A stretch of 64,000 bases of DNA. Source: Deltaproteobacteria bacterium. GTDB taxonomy: Bacteria; Myxococcota; JADLHZ01. The DNA is taken from assembly GCA_020848545.1 (NCBI GenBank), contig JADLHZ010000161.1, positions 1-64,000 on the forward strand, read 5' to 3'. The notes below the pieces were generated by a model. The model was not told the origin of the DNA, did no database searches, and saw only the letters and a list, made by a program, of their open reading frames with translations. The position numbers were made by a program, and so were the translations under genes. This document shows positions 25,246 through 33,592 of this stretch, piece by piece; the first letter of the stretch is position 1, and each line of letters starts with the position of its first letter.

Positions 25246-26093
25246 TGATGCTTTTGGATCCGCGCGCAAGTCAGCGTGTTCTCGAGCAGCATGGCGATCG
25301 TCATCGGCCCGACGCCGCCCGGCACCGGCGTGATCGCCTTGGCGCGCTCGGCTGCAGCCGCGTAGTCGACGTCGCCGGTGAGCTTGCCGTCCTGGCCGCG
25401 GTTGATGCCGACGTCGATCACGATGGCGCCGGGCTTCACCCAGTCACCTTTGACGAAGCCGGCCTTGCCGATCGCCGCGACGATGATGTCGGCCTGCTTC
25501 ACGATCGCTGGCAGATCCTTCGTCTTGCTATGACACACCGTGACCGTCGCGTTCGCGTTGAGCAGTAATTGCGCCACCGGCTTGCCGACGATGTTGCTAC
25601 GCCCGATCACGACCGCGTGCAGACCCGTGATGTCCTTCTGCGCTTCATGGATCAACGCGAGACAGCCGCGCGGCGTGCACGGCGTGAGCGTCGCACGCCC
25701 TTGCGACAAAAGTCCCGCGTGGTGCGGGTGAAAGGCGTCGACGTCCTTGTTCGGATCGATGAGCTCGAGCACCTTGCGCTCGTCGATGCCCTTCGGCAAC
25801 GGCAGCTGCACGAGGATGCCGCTGACGCTCGCGTCGTCGTCCCAGCGCTTCACGATCGCGAGCACTTCTTGCTCGTTGGTCTCGGGCTTGTGCACCACCT
25901 CGCTCGTGATGCCGACCTCGCCGCATGCCTTCGCTTTGTTGCGCACGTAGACTTCGCTCGCGGGGTCGTCGCCGGCTCTGAGCACGCAGAGCTTCGGTGT
26001 GACGCCTGTCTTCTGTATGAATTCTTTTACATCAGCGGCGAGCTTCGTCTTGACGCGCTGGGCGAGGGCTTTTCCGTCGAGGACCGTGGGCAT
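25242..26093 (-). CDS. folD: Methylenetetrahydrofolate dehydrogenase/cyclohydrolase
   Basis: 283 residues from ATG at 26093 (MPTVLDGKALAQRVKTKLA). It interconverts methylene-, methenyl- and formyl-tetrahydrofolate in the cytoplasm. Seen: YVRNKAKACGEVGI with the catalytic Lys, the PLPKGID loop, PCTPRGCLALI, VVIGRSNIVGKPVAQLLL (NADP-binding), ATVTVCHSKT and the C-terminal PVPGGVGPMTIAMLLENT. It is the first gene of a run with ccmA-H, linked by a GTGA overlap. That places one-carbon metabolism and cytochrome maturation on one transcript. Confidence 0.97.
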   Translation of the reverse strand: MPTVLDGKALAQRVKTKLAADVKEFIQKTGVTPKLCVLRAGDDPASEVYVRNKAKACGEVGITSEVVHKPETNEQEVLAIVKRWDDDASVSGILVQLPLPKGIDERKVLELIDPNKDVDAFHPHHAGLLSQGRATLTPCTPRGCLALIHEAQKDITGLHAVVIGRSNIVGKPVAQLLLNANATVTVCHSKTKDLPAIVKQADIIVAAIGKAGFVKGDWVKPGAIVIDVGINRGQDGKLTGDVDYAAAAERAKAITPVPGGVGPMTIAMLLENTLTCARIQKHQ

Positions 26094-26175
26094 GCGGGGC
26101 GAGTTACGACGGAAGCCCGGCGCAGGCAAAGGTTGCCGTGGTCGATGGGGCTTCGTCGCGCTACCATGATCTCGC

Positions 26176-26769
26176 GTGGTCTCCGTCCTGCTCGACCTGT
26201 CGGACTCCGCTCGCCTCTCGCACGAGCAACAGCTCTGTGCCCGCGCGCGCAACGGCGACCGCGCCGCGTTCTCGGCGCTCTACAACCTCTTCGCCCTGCG
26301 CCTGTACAACAGCGTCGCCCGCGAGGTGCGCAGCCGCGCCGTCGCCGACGACATCGTCGCCGAGACCTTTCATGCCGCCTTCCAAAAGATCGACAGCTTT
26401 CGCGGCGAACGCAGCATGTGGTTCTGGCTGCACAAGTCTGCGATGAACCGCATCAACGATCTGCGTCGCGCGCGCCTTCGCGCCGATCGCGCCTGGAACG
26501 GCGTCGGCCATCTCTTCGGCACGAGCGTCAACCCTGACATGGAGACGGCGATCGATTGGACGCGGTTGAAGACTTCGTTTCACAGTATGCTCGGCGAGCT
26601 GCCCGACGACCAACGCCGCGCGCTGGAGCTGCGCTACGGCGAGGACCTCGAACGCGAAGCCTGCGCGGCGGCGATGAACGTCACGCCAGGGCACTTCTCG
26701 GTCATCCTGAACCGGGCCGCGGCGGCGCTCGGCGCGGCGTGGAAGAAGCGCTCGGGAGGCGCACCTTGA
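26176..26769 (+). CDS. ECF-type RNA polymerase sigma factor
   Basis: 197 residues, GTG start at 26176. Sigma region 2 lies at about 20-95 (NGDRAAFSALYNLFALRLYNSV ... VADDIVAETFHAAFQKIDSF). Region 4 lies at about 135-190 (ELPDDQRRALELRYGEDLEREACAAAMNVTPGHFSVILNRAAAAL). It should direct polymerase to a small regulon, probably held by the protein encoded next. The downstream gene starts with TTG inside the stop codon (TTGA), so the two are coupled. Confidence 0.88.
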   Translation: MVSVLLDLSDSARLSHEQQLCARARNGDRAAFSALYNLFALRLYNSVAREVRSRAVADDIVAETFHAAFQKIDSFRGERSMWFWLHKSAMNRINDLRRARLRADRAWNGVGHLFGTSVNPDMETAIDWTRLKTSFHSMLGELPDDQRRALELRYGEDLEREACAAAMNVTPGHFSVILNRAAAALGAAWKKRSGGAP

Positions 26770-27587
26770 GCGACCGATTGGGCGACAAGCCGACGCCGGA
26801 GGAACAAGCCGAAGCGGATGCGCTCGCCGCGTGGGAGGCCGGCGGCGATCCGGAGCATCTGAACGAAGACGCGGCCGACGGCGCCGCGCTCGCGTCCTTC
26901 ATGCTGCACCCGCCGACGCCCGAGCATTTGCGCGTGATCGAGCAACGCATCGTCCTTCCGCGTCCGCGCCGGCGAGTCGTTCGCACGACGGCAGTCGCGC
27001 TGCTCGCCGCTGCCGCGAGCGTGCTCCTCTGGTTCTCGTTGCAGCCCGTCGAGACGCCGCTTCCACCACTGCAGCTCCCGCTACCGAGCCATGAGATCGT
27101 GAAGCTGCAAGCCGACGCGGTGAAGAAAGGCAACAGCGACGCGCTCGATCCGGTGATGGACGTCTACCGCCGCTCGCTCGTGCAGGCGCCACGGTTGCGC
27201 GCCGCCGAGCCCACGTACTCGCGCGTCGATGAAGCACTGCGCCGAGGTGACACCGATGCCGCCCGCGCCGCGCTGACGGCGTTCATTGATCAGCCGCCGA
27301 GCGGTCTGGGCACCAGCGACGCGCGCGTGTTGCAACGCGATGCGCTCGCCCGGCTTGCGGCTTTGGAGCTGCGAACGAACCGCCCGCAGCAAGCGCTGGC
27401 GAGCGCGGATCGCGGCCTCGCGTTCGGAAAATCGGCGGATGCGTTCACGGTGAATTTGCTGCTCGCGCGCGCGAACGCGTGTCGTCAGCTCGGCGATGCG
27501 CGCTGCGAAGGCGAAGCGCTGCACGACGCCATCGAGATCCTCGATGCGATGCTGACGGCGCTGCTCGATGGAATGGACAAGAAGTGA
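26766..27587 (+). CDS. Putative membrane anti-sigma factor with TPR-like C-terminus
   Basis: 273 residues from TTG at 26766, overlapping the sigma factor stop. The N-terminal part (1-75) is acidic and cytoplasmic. One membrane helix lies near 80-96 (TTAVALLAAAASVLLWFSL). A helical periplasmic part has TPR-like pairs (PTYSRVDEALRRGDTDAARAALTAFI and VLQRDALARLAALELRTNRPQQALASADRGL). Position and topology suggest it binds and silences the upstream sigma factor. No zinc-binding HxxxCxxC motif is seen. A relic of a paralogous tail lies at 10895-10973. Confidence 0.72.
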   Translation: MSDRLGDKPTPEEQAEADALAAWEAGGDPEHLNEDAADGAALASFMLHPPTPEHLRVIEQRIVLPRPRRRVVRTTAVALLAAAASVLLWFSLQPVETPLPPLQLPLPSHEIVKLQADAVKKGNSDALDPVMDVYRRSLVQAPRLRAAEPTYSRVDEALRRGDTDAARAALTAFIDQPPSGLGTSDARVLQRDALARLAALELRTNRPQQALASADRGLAFGKSADAFTVNLLLARANACRQLGDARCEGEALHDAIEILDAMLTALLDGMDKK

Positions 27588-27599
27588 GAATCGGGACGC

Positions 27600-27635
27600 G
27601 ATCGGCCGGGAGCGTCGCATGACTCCCGACCGATC
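27600..27635. terminator. Bidirectional hairpin between convergent genes
   Basis: Inverted repeat GATCGG-C-CGGGAG, 10-base loop, CTCCCG-A-CCGATC: a 13-position stem with one mismatch. It sits between the anti-sigma gene end (27587) and the end of the convergent gene (27650). No T-run follows on either strand, so termination is inferred from position. Confidence 0.6.
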
Positions 27636-27649
27636 GATCCCTCCGTTGC

Positions 27650-28192
27650 CTACGCGGGAACTTTCACGGGCGCCGGAACCGGATCTTTCTCAGGCGCCGG
27701 CGTCGGCTTCGCCTGCGGCTCGTCGCTCTCGCGGTCGGTGTTCGCCGTCGCCTTCTTTTTCGGCTGCGGCGCGAAGAACTCTTCGACCGACTCGATCGAC
27801 TTGGCGATCTCGGCGTTGACCGTCGCCAAGCCCCCGAGCACCCGGTAGTGCGCGAGGAACGTCTTGTACGCCGCCGCGCGCTTGACCAGGATCGCGTCAT
27901 CGATCCGCGCGGCGATCACCGAGAGCTTTCGCTTCAAGAGCGCGAGCTCTTCGGAGTCGGCGATGTCGCGCTTCATGCTCGCCGTATCGTAGTGCGGGAT
28001 GGCGACGTTCGCTTCTTTCGCCACCTCCGCCACGAGCCGGGCGAGGTTTTCCCAACCGACGCGAACGCCCGTCAACTGACGGCGTTCGCCCTCGGCAAGG
28101 ACTGCGACGTCGTCAGACATCTGCTCCTCCACCTCCTTCAATGCGTTGTTCAACTTCTCGAAACTCAACTTCTGGCCACTCTGCGTCTTCAT
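27650..28192 (-). CDS. Orphan helical protein with Pro/Lys-rich tail
   Basis: 180 residues from ATG at 28192, chosen because AAAGGACAGG precedes it; the open frame extends further upstream into a non-coding repeat array. The body (about 5-140) is predicted coiled-coil or long helices (FEKLNNALKEVEEQM, AVLAEGERRQLTGVRVGWENLARLVAEV). The tail is low-complexity Pro/Lys/Glu. No signal peptide or membrane segment. I do not recognise a family. It lies at the edge of the accessory patch. Confidence 0.65.
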   Translation of the reverse strand: MKTQSGQKLSFEKLNNALKEVEEQMSDDVAVLAEGERRQLTGVRVGWENLARLVAEVAKEANVAIPHYDTASMKRDIADSEELALLKRKLSVIAARIDDAILVKRAAAYKTFLAHYRVLGGLATVNAEIAKSIESVEEFFAPQPKKKATANTDRESDEPQAKPTPAPEKDPVPAPVKVPA

Positions 28193-28297
28193 ACCCTGTC
28201 CTTTCGTGATGAGGTCCGAACCATTCGAACCTTTGATGGCTAGACGCCGATGGGGGGCCGAAATTACAAAACGAAGTGAAATTATTTTCGGAGCGGT

Positions 28298-28513
28298 GTG
28301 GGTGACTGGGGTCGGCGGTGTCGTGCACTGCGGTTGGCGCTGTGGTGGACTGGGGTTGGCCTTGTGGTGCACTGGGACCGCCCTTGTCGTCCGCCGCGCT
28401 CGCCCTTGTGGTGTACTGAGCCGGGCTCAGTGATCCACTGAGGTCGCCCTTGTCGTGGGCGGTGTTGTCAGCGCCGGCGCCGGGGCGGGCCTAGTGGTGC
28501 ACTGGGGCGGGCG
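28298..28513. repeat. Degenerate 22-base tandem repeat array
   Basis: Seven consecutive 22-base units start at 28298, 28320, 28342, 28364, 28386, 28408 and 28430. A diverged 42-base segment follows, then a last unit at 28494. The common core is GTGGTGCACTGGG followed by a G/C-rich half ending CCTT. Units differ at several positions, so the array is old. 22 is not a multiple of three and no unit encodes a conserved peptide. It has no conserved repeat with unique spacers, so it is not CRISPR. Confidence 0.7.
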
Positions 28514-28514
28514 T

Positions 28515-28526
28515 TTTCCGCGGAAA
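28515..28526. repeat. Palindrome TTTCCGCGGAAA, copy 1
   Basis: Perfect 12-base palindrome directly after the tandem array, with partly matching GCG/CGC flanks. The second copy is 175 bases away. Confidence 0.6.
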
Positions 28527-28531
28527 CGCGG

Positions 28532-28684
28532 TCAGCCACGTACGAGCGAGTTGACGACGCAGTGGTAGTCCATCGTTGCGTGTCTCGGCATCACCATCTC
28601 GGCGGTCGCGAATGCCGTGCCGATCGGCATTGGCAGCGCGGGCGGCGAATTCGCGATCGGCGCGCCGCGTGGATCCTTGAACAC
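28532..28684 (-). CDS. Possible 50-residue ORF or gene remnant between two palindromes
   Basis: Reads from GTG at 28684 to TGA at 28532 and gives VFKDPRGAPIANSPPAL ... MVMPRHATMDYHCVVNSLVRG. Third codon positions are mostly G or C, as in real genes here. The frame stays open upstream through the palindrome for about 8 more codons before a stop. No ribosome site is visible. It may be the C-terminal end of a lost gene, for example from a mobile element, but I do not recognise it. Confidence 0.25.
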   Translation of the reverse strand: MFKDPRGAPIANSPPALPMPIGTAFATAEMVMPRHATMDYHCVVNSLVRG

Positions 28685-28686
28685 AC

Positions 28687-28704
28687 ACGTTTCCGCGGAA
28701 ACGT
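28687..28704. repeat. Palindrome ACGTTTCCGCGGAAACGT, copy 2
   Basis: Perfect 18-base palindrome whose 12-base core is identical to the copy at 28515. The pair flanks the short open frame at 28532-28684. Confidence 0.6.
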
Positions 28705-29001
28705 CCGCTCACCGTCCGTGAGCGAAGCTGAGCGACAGCGGCGCCGGGCGAGCCCCGCCCAGACGCCCCGAGTGCTGCGGCTGGGAGGGAGAGCGAGCCC
28801 GAAGCGCCGCGGCGAACCATGTGCATCGGACGTGACGCGCGCAGCGCGGCGCGGCCGGTGCGCGCAGGGACGTTCGCAGACGAGGACGCCGCGCGACCGA
28901 CGCGCACGGACCATCGCCGCAGGATCACCGCAACCGGCCGATGCCCCCACCTGCTTTTCGCCTCGCTCCGTTCCCGTTCCCAAGGGTCGTCCCTCGAACG
29001 C

Positions 29002-29544
29002 TCAATGACCGCCGTGCTTCAAAGCGAGGCGCGTCGCGTTCTCGAAGCTTTGGTCTTTCGACGCCTGGAGCTCGGCTTTGAAGCCCTCGTAGCTCGCCAT
29101 GTTGTGAAAGTAGTGGATCTGCGTGTGGCGCTTCTCGTCCTCGACGTTGACCCACAGCGCCGGCCGATTGCCGACCCGCGACTCGGCGCGGTTGTAGCGC
29201 TCTTGATCCGACGGCGAGACCCACACCTTCAGCGGCACAACCTTCTTCGGCGGCGGCGGTGGCGGCAGTTTCGGCGGCGGCGCCTTCGCCGACGCGCCGC
29301 TGTACTCCGCGTTCAACGCGTTCCATCGCGAGCGGCAGGACGCACGGGTCAGCAAGCCGCTCACCGCGGTGCCGAGGCCGCCAGCTTCGTACAACGACGC
29401 GTTGTACTCTTTGTCGATCGCCGCCCAGCGCTTGAAGTACTCCTGCGCCGGCATCTTGCGATCCTCGGGCTTGACGTTGATGAGTCGCGGCTTCGCGGCG
29501 AGATCGACGCCCAGGGCGCGTTCACGTTCGATGATGGTGGCCAT
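29002..29544 (-). CDS. Orphan cytoplasmic protein with proline-rich linker
   Basis: 180 residues from ATG at 29544, supported by GGAGG 5 bases upstream. The N-terminal half is helical (PAQEYFKRWAAIDKEYNASLYEAGGLG). A proline run (PPPKLPPPPPPKK, about 108-122) leads to a C-terminal half with RALESR-like charged helices and the segment NVEDEKRHTQIHYFHNMASYEG. No signal peptide. No family recognised. Third codon positions look normal for this genome, so it is probably a real gene. Ends close to the non-coding repeat region. Confidence 0.6.
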   Translation of the reverse strand: MATIIERERALGVDLAAKPRLINVKPEDRKMPAQEYFKRWAAIDKEYNASLYEAGGLGTAVSGLLTRASCRSRWNALNAEYSGASAKAPPPKLPPPPPPKKVVPLKVWVSPSDQERYNRAESRVGNRPALWVNVEDEKRHTQIHYFHNMASYEGFKAELQASKDQSFENATRLALKHGGH

Positions 29545-29643
29545 GCATCCTCCACCTCTGTTTTCGGCAGCGTCGGATTGCGGGCGCGATCGACAAGCGG
29601 GCTTGGCAGAAGCGTCCATCGCTTCTAGGTCTTGCCGGTCTTA

Positions 29644-30267
29644 TCAGATGGATTCGAGCGCGTCGCGAAAGGCTCTGAAGCTCTGGGAGGTATTCCTCGA
29701 GGGGACGATATGGGTGCCTATGGCGCGGGCGGCCTCGATTTTTCTCAGCCCTCCGCCAAAGTATCCATGTGTGTTCATGACCCTCTCAAAAGCTTCCCAA
29801 GTGCCACCTGCGATCCCGTCCGGGACCCTGTACTCGCGCTTGCGTGGAATATTCGCCGGAACATTCGGGAACGCTGCGCGAACCGCTTCCCAATCGCCGA
29901 AGTACCAAGCCTCGAGCTCCTCGATCGCGATGCGATTCAGCACGAACCAGGAGGTCACGGACCGACTGCGTGAAATCAACTTTTCGTCGGAGGTCGCCTT
30001 CTCCAGTTCCGCCTTCAGTTTCCTGCAGTCTTCACCATCGCGATCAACGAGCACAACGACGCGAACGTGATCTCGAAACCAGGCGTCCTTTCGTCGTCGT
30101 TGAGCATAGCCGCGGAGTCGCTGCGAGAGTTTCTCGAGCAAATCGGGCTTGCACTGGTATGAGAACACTTCGAAAGTGCGGGTGCCGATCACCTTGGGCA
30201 AGACCAGCCGCAAGAAGGCTTCGCAAGACGGTTCTTCGACGAGGAACTCGACGTGCTGAGTACTCAT
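29644..30267 (-). CDS. DUF4276 family protein, partner of AAA ATPase
   Basis: 207 residues from ATG at 30267, overlapping the stop of the upstream ATPase (ATGA). The N-terminus [22 protein letters not shown] is the DUF4276 hallmark. [12 protein letters not shown] follows (about 73-84) and [19 protein letters not shown] near 130. The spacing of E, DxD and E resembles a TOPRIM-like metal site. DUF4276 proteins are commonly paired with RecF-like ATPases. By analogy with OLD, AbiL and AriAB pairs, I infer a nuclease or effector in a phage-defence module. Base composition is visibly more A/T-rich than the flanks. Confidence 0.8.
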   Translation of the reverse strand: MSTQHVEFLVEEPSCEAFLRLVLPKVIGTRTFEVFSYQCKPDLLEKLSQRLRGYAQRRRKDAWFRDHVRVVVLVDRDGEDCRKLKAELEKATSDEKLISRSRSVTSWFVLNRIAIEELEAWYFGDWEAVRAAFPNVPANIPRKREYRVPDGIAGGTWEAFERVMNTHGYFGGGLRKIEAARAIGTHIVPSRNTSQSFRAFRDALESI

Positions 30268-31523
30268 TCTCGTCCTGGGCGAGTCCGCTCCCCTGAGCGC
30301 ACCAGCGGATCGCCCACTCCAAACCGTCCTTCCGACCACAGATGGCCGAGGGACGCGCCAGCGTCGACGAACTCTGCGACGCCTTCGATCTCAGACGCCT
30401 TCGCGGTCTCGGTAAATCCCTGCTGGTTTCGGAACAAGACTCTTACTTCCTCGGGTCGAAGGGCGTTGAGAAAAAAGGGTGAGTGCGTTGTCACGAGCAG
30501 TTGGGAACGTTCGGTGGCGGCGCGACACTCCTCCGCGAGCTCCGGAAGGAGCCGCGGATGCAAGAAGTTTTCCGGTTCCTCAATCCCGATGAACTGCGGT
30601 GGACGTGGATCGTGGAGCACAACGAGGTACGCCAGAAGCTTCAGCGTACCGTCGGAAGCAAATCTTGCCAGGATCGGATCCCTAAATGGGGCGTCTTTGA
30701 TGCGCAGCAAGAGGCGACCATCAGGCATTGGCTCGGAGAGGACACGCTCCAATTTCGGAATCCGTGCCTGCAAGGTTTTGAAAATACGGTCGAGCTGTTC
30801 TGGATGCTGCTCTTGAAGATACTGAACGACGTTGGCAAGATTGTCGCCTGTCTTGCTGAGTCGTTCTTGGGGCCCGGCTCCGGGCTGCCCCCGAGTGTCG
30901 TCGACCGATAAATAAGACACGTACCAATTCGTGATGAAGCGACGCAGCGCCGCGACACGCGGGTTCTTCGCAAGCCGCCCCAGCGTGCTCACTGCAAGCA
31001 TCTCCGGTTCGTCGAGTTGCTCTGGCACCTTCTTATCGTTGCGCTCGGGTTGTTCACCCGAAATAACCCATCCGTTCCCATGGTGAAAATTCAGGATCTT
31101 GTAGGGCCGTCCGCCGCCACTCTCGACTCGCCGCCACTCGAGGAACTCATTGATCACGACAGGCCCCGAGGACGACTCGTCAATTTCGAGATGATATTTC
31201 GCAGGCACAGCGTCGGGGGTTTCACGGTATTTCAGCTCGAACACGATCGGACCGGAAGTCCCGCGCGTTCGAAGCTCGCGGAAGCGACCTCTCTTGTCCC
31301 AAGCTTTGCGAAGTCCTAGCGTGAAACACTCGGACAAGAAGTTGAATACGTCAAAAACGGTGGACTTTCCGCTGCCATTGGGTCCGAGCAGGACGGTGAG
31401 CGGAGTGAGATCGTGAAGCTCGATCGCCTTCAAAGCGCGATAATTTTCGACCTTGAGGTAGTCGATGCGAGCCGGCCCGACGGACTTGTTTGATCTGGTC
31501 TTCTTTTTCATTTCTTGGCGCAT
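30264..31523 (-). CDS. RecF/OLD-like AAA ATPase of putative defence pair
   Basis: 419 residues from ATG at 31523, which has AAGGCAG upstream; ATG at 31511 is an alternative. Full ABC-type ATPase: Walker [12 protein letters not shown] (about 46-56), a long helical insertion, signature-like [11 protein letters not shown], Walker [14 protein letters not shown] and H-loop [14 protein letters not shown]. This is the AAA_15/AAA_21 architecture of the ATPase partners in two-gene anti-phage systems. It lacks a fused TOPRIM, which the overlapping DUF4276 gene probably supplies. More A/T-rich codons than neighbours suggest horizontal acquisition. Target and trigger cannot be deduced. Confidence 0.85.
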   Translation of the reverse strand: MRQEMKKKTRSNKSVGPARIDYLKVENYRALKAIELHDLTPLTVLLGPNGSGKSTVFDVFNFLSECFTLGLRKAWDKRGRFRELRTRGTSGPIVFELKYRETPDAVPAKYHLEIDESSSGPVVINEFLEWRRVESGGGRPYKILNFHHGNGWVISGEQPERNDKKVPEQLDEPEMLAVSTLGRLAKNPRVAALRRFITNWYVSYLSVDDTRGQPGAGPQERLSKTGDNLANVVQYLQEQHPEQLDRIFKTLQARIPKLERVLSEPMPDGRLLLRIKDAPFRDPILARFASDGTLKLLAYLVVLHDPRPPQFIGIEEPENFLHPRLLPELAEECRAATERSQLLVTTHSPFFLNALRPEEVRVLFRNQQGFTETAKASEIEGVAEFVDAGASLGHLWSEGRFGVGDPLVRSGERTRPGRE

Positions 31524-31584
31524 CGGCTGCCTTTTTGAAAGGCTCGTGTTAGTATTGCGGCTTCCCCCTGAGCGCAACCAAGCG

Positions 31585-33513
31585 TCACTTGCCCTTCTTC
31601 TTCTTGCCCTTCTTCGGCTCGGGCTCGGGCGCCGGCGCGGGCTCCGGGGGCGGCGGCTCTTCGGCGAAGAACTCGACGAGGGGCCCGACCGCGTCGAAGC
31701 GGCGCGCCTGCGCGAGGAACGCGTAGAACTCGTCGTACTCGTCGGCCGGGATGCGCCGCGCGAGCACGCTGAAGCGGCGGGTCATCGCGAGCTGGCCGGG
31801 CTCGTACTGAAAGTGCAGCGTGTACTCGCCGAACTTCGACTTCACCGTCATCGGCTGCGGCGGCTGCACGCGCGCCTTGCTCGGGATTTGGTAGGTGACG
31901 ACGAGCTGGTGCTGGAACACCTGCGGCGTCAAGAGATCCATCGTCCGCGCCTCGCGCCAGATCTCCGGCAGCAGCTTCTCGACGAAGCTCGGCAACGCGC
32001 AGCGCATCCGCGCCGGCCCTTCCTCGGCGCAGCTCGTCGCCACGTCGAAGCTCACGTCGAAGGTGGCCGCCGCTTCGGCGCCGTCGGGCGCTTGCATGTT
32101 CGTCAGCTGTAGCCCGTTGGTGAAGCCGAGCTCCTTCGCCGTCGCTTGCATGTCTTTCTTCACGAAGGCGGCGCGCACCATGGCCGCGGGCGCACCAGCG
32201 AGCACGGCTTGGCCGCTGCCGACGACGTCGCCCTTCAGGCCGAGCTTCGTCGACAGCGTGATCGAATACGCGTTGTCCTTCGGATCGCGCACCGGCAAGC
32301 TCTCGACGCGCGAGCCGTCTTCCAGGATCGCGACGACCGGCGCGCCTTCCAACGCCTGCGACACTTGATCGAGCGGGCACGACGGGCATGCCGGGTCCAT
32401 GTAGACGATCTTGCCGCCGATCGGCGCCGCGACGACGACGGCGTCGAAGATCGCGGGGCTCGGCACTTCGGGCAAGATCAGGCCGCTCGACTCGCGCGCG
32501 ACGAGGCCCAAGCCCACCTTGAAGCCGCGGCCGGCGAGCGCGTCGTAGAGCTTCAAGCCGGCCATGATGCGATCGTTCCCAGTCGCGAACTTGCGCTCGC
32601 CGAAGCGCAGACCGCTCTCCTTCACTTCGATCGTCATCGCCTCCGACGCGAACGCTTGCAGCAGCTTGTCGCCCTCGCTGTTGGTGCCGCCGCCGGCGAC
32701 CACGCGCGAGTTCTTGCGGATCCAGGTGAAGACGTCGTCCCAGCGCTCGAGCTTCGGACCCTTTCCGTTCTTCATCGAGCGATACACGGGCCAGACCGCG
32801 GGACCGGTGCGCACCGGCGACGGCCCGTACTCCTCGGCGATGAGCGGCGAGAGGCCGGTCTGCACGAAGCGATAGGCGAGCTGCGACTTGCTCGGCGGCG
32901 TCGCCGGCATCGGCGCTTCTTCCTTCGACTTGCCGCCTTCCAGGTAGCGCAGCTCGAAGTCGGCGCCCTTCGGCGTGATGATCAGCACCTCGGCGCGCTC
33001 GATCGGCAAGCGATCGCGCATCATGATCGGCTCGAGCAGCATCGCGTCCGGGATGTGATAGCGCGCGAAGTGCTCGATGACGCAGCCCGGCGCCGCCTTC
33101 GACATCGGCAACGACACTTCACCGTACTCGCGCACCCCCTCTTCGGCGAAGGGGCGGCGGATCACGATCTCGTCGTGGCGCGCTTTGGTGATGCGCTCCA
33201 CGTTGCCTTCCGGGCAGCGCATTTGGGCGTCGAACTCGTAGAGCTTCATCTTCGCCGAGAACGGCAGCTTGATCGCCCCCGACGCCACGCCCGCTTCGTT
33301 GAAGATCTTGGTGCGCCGATAGCGCAAGAGCTCGGCGGTGACGACGTCGCTCTCGACGTCGAAGGTGAGCGTGTCGGTCGCCTCGAGCATGAGCGCGGAG
33401 ACGCCGATGTGCTGATCCGCCTTCGCCGTCGTGTTCAAGCGGAACTCGGGCCACGGAAACTTTGGCGCACAGGCGACGAGGCCCAGACAAAAGACGATCG
33501 AAGAGCGGAGCAT
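31585..33513 (-). CDS. DUF3857/transglutaminase-like lipoprotein
   Basis: 642 residues with a lipoprotein signal (CLGLVACAP). The N-terminal half matches DUF3857, a beta-rich domain with [34 protein letters not shown] and RIAxx-like blocks. The middle resembles a transglutaminase-like fold ([18 protein letters not shown] ... [20 protein letters not shown]). A canonical catalytic Cys at the expected site is not evident, so activity is doubtful. The C-terminus is low-complexity Pro/Glu then Lys-rich ([10 protein letters not shown]). Probably periplasmic or outer membrane; function unknown. It is divergent from the PilB/GspE gene, with 79 bases between. Confidence 0.78.
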   Translation of the reverse strand: MLRSSIVFCLGLVACAPKFPWPEFRLNTTAKADQHIGVSALMLEATDTLTFDVESDVVTAELLRYRRTKIFNEAGVASGAIKLPFSAKMKLYEFDAQMRCPEGNVERITKARHDEIVIRRPFAEEGVREYGEVSLPMSKAAPGCVIEHFARYHIPDAMLLEPIMMRDRLPIERAEVLIITPKGADFELRYLEGGKSKEEAPMPATPPSKSQLAYRFVQTGLSPLIAEEYGPSPVRTGPAVWPVYRSMKNGKGPKLERWDDVFTWIRKNSRVVAGGGTNSEGDKLLQAFASEAMTIEVKESGLRFGERKFATGNDRIMAGLKLYDALAGRGFKVGLGLVARESSGLILPEVPSPAIFDAVVVAAPIGGKIVYMDPACPSCPLDQVSQALEGAPVVAILEDGSRVESLPVRDPKDNAYSITLSTKLGLKGDVVGSGQAVLAGAPAAMVRAAFVKKDMQATAKELGFTNGLQLTNMQAPDGAEAAATFDVSFDVATSCAEEGPARMRCALPSFVEKLLPEIWREARTMDLLTPQVFQHQLVVTYQIPSKARVQPPQPMTVKSKFGEYTLHFQYEPGQLAMTRRFSVLARRIPADEYDEFYAFLAQARRFDAVGPLVEFFAEEPPPPEPAPAPEPEPKKGKKKKGK

Positions 33514-33577
33514 GCCTTGGGACCTTCGTAGCGGGCGGGCCGCATGTCAAATGTGGTGCTCGGCTCCAGCGGGCTGC

Positions 33578-33583
33578 TACAAT
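33578..33583 (+). promoter_or_regulatory. Candidate -10 element of the PilB/GspE gene
   Basis: TACAAT lies 9 bases before the ATG at 33593 with no ribosome site between. If used, the transcript would have almost no leader. No clear -35 is seen 17 bases upstream. Confidence 0.3.
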
Positions 33584-33592
33584 GCCCTACAA

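Larger units (their letters stand above)
28193..29001. other. 809-base region without a confident gene
   Basis: Upstream of two co-oriented orphan genes. It begins with an A/T-richer stretch (28260-28295), probably the promoter of the gene at 27650. It then holds the degenerate 22-base tandem array, two palindromes centred on TTTCCGCGGAAA, one possible 50-residue frame between them, and about 300 bases of G/C-rich sequence (28705-29000) where no frame shows coding character. Confidence 0.6.

Noticed and set aside
28298-28513. CRISPR array
   Set aside because: Units are contiguous and degenerate, with no fixed repeat/unique spacer alternation and no cas gene.
28562-29008. 148-residue plus-strand frame in the gene-free patch
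   Set aside because: Cys/Arg-rich random-like sequence with no ribosome site; it runs through the palindromes.
29644-31523. Complete named defence system (such as PARIS or AbiL)
   Set aside because: Domain pair is similar, but DUF4276 is not the partner I can firmly assign to those systems; kept as a candidate only.
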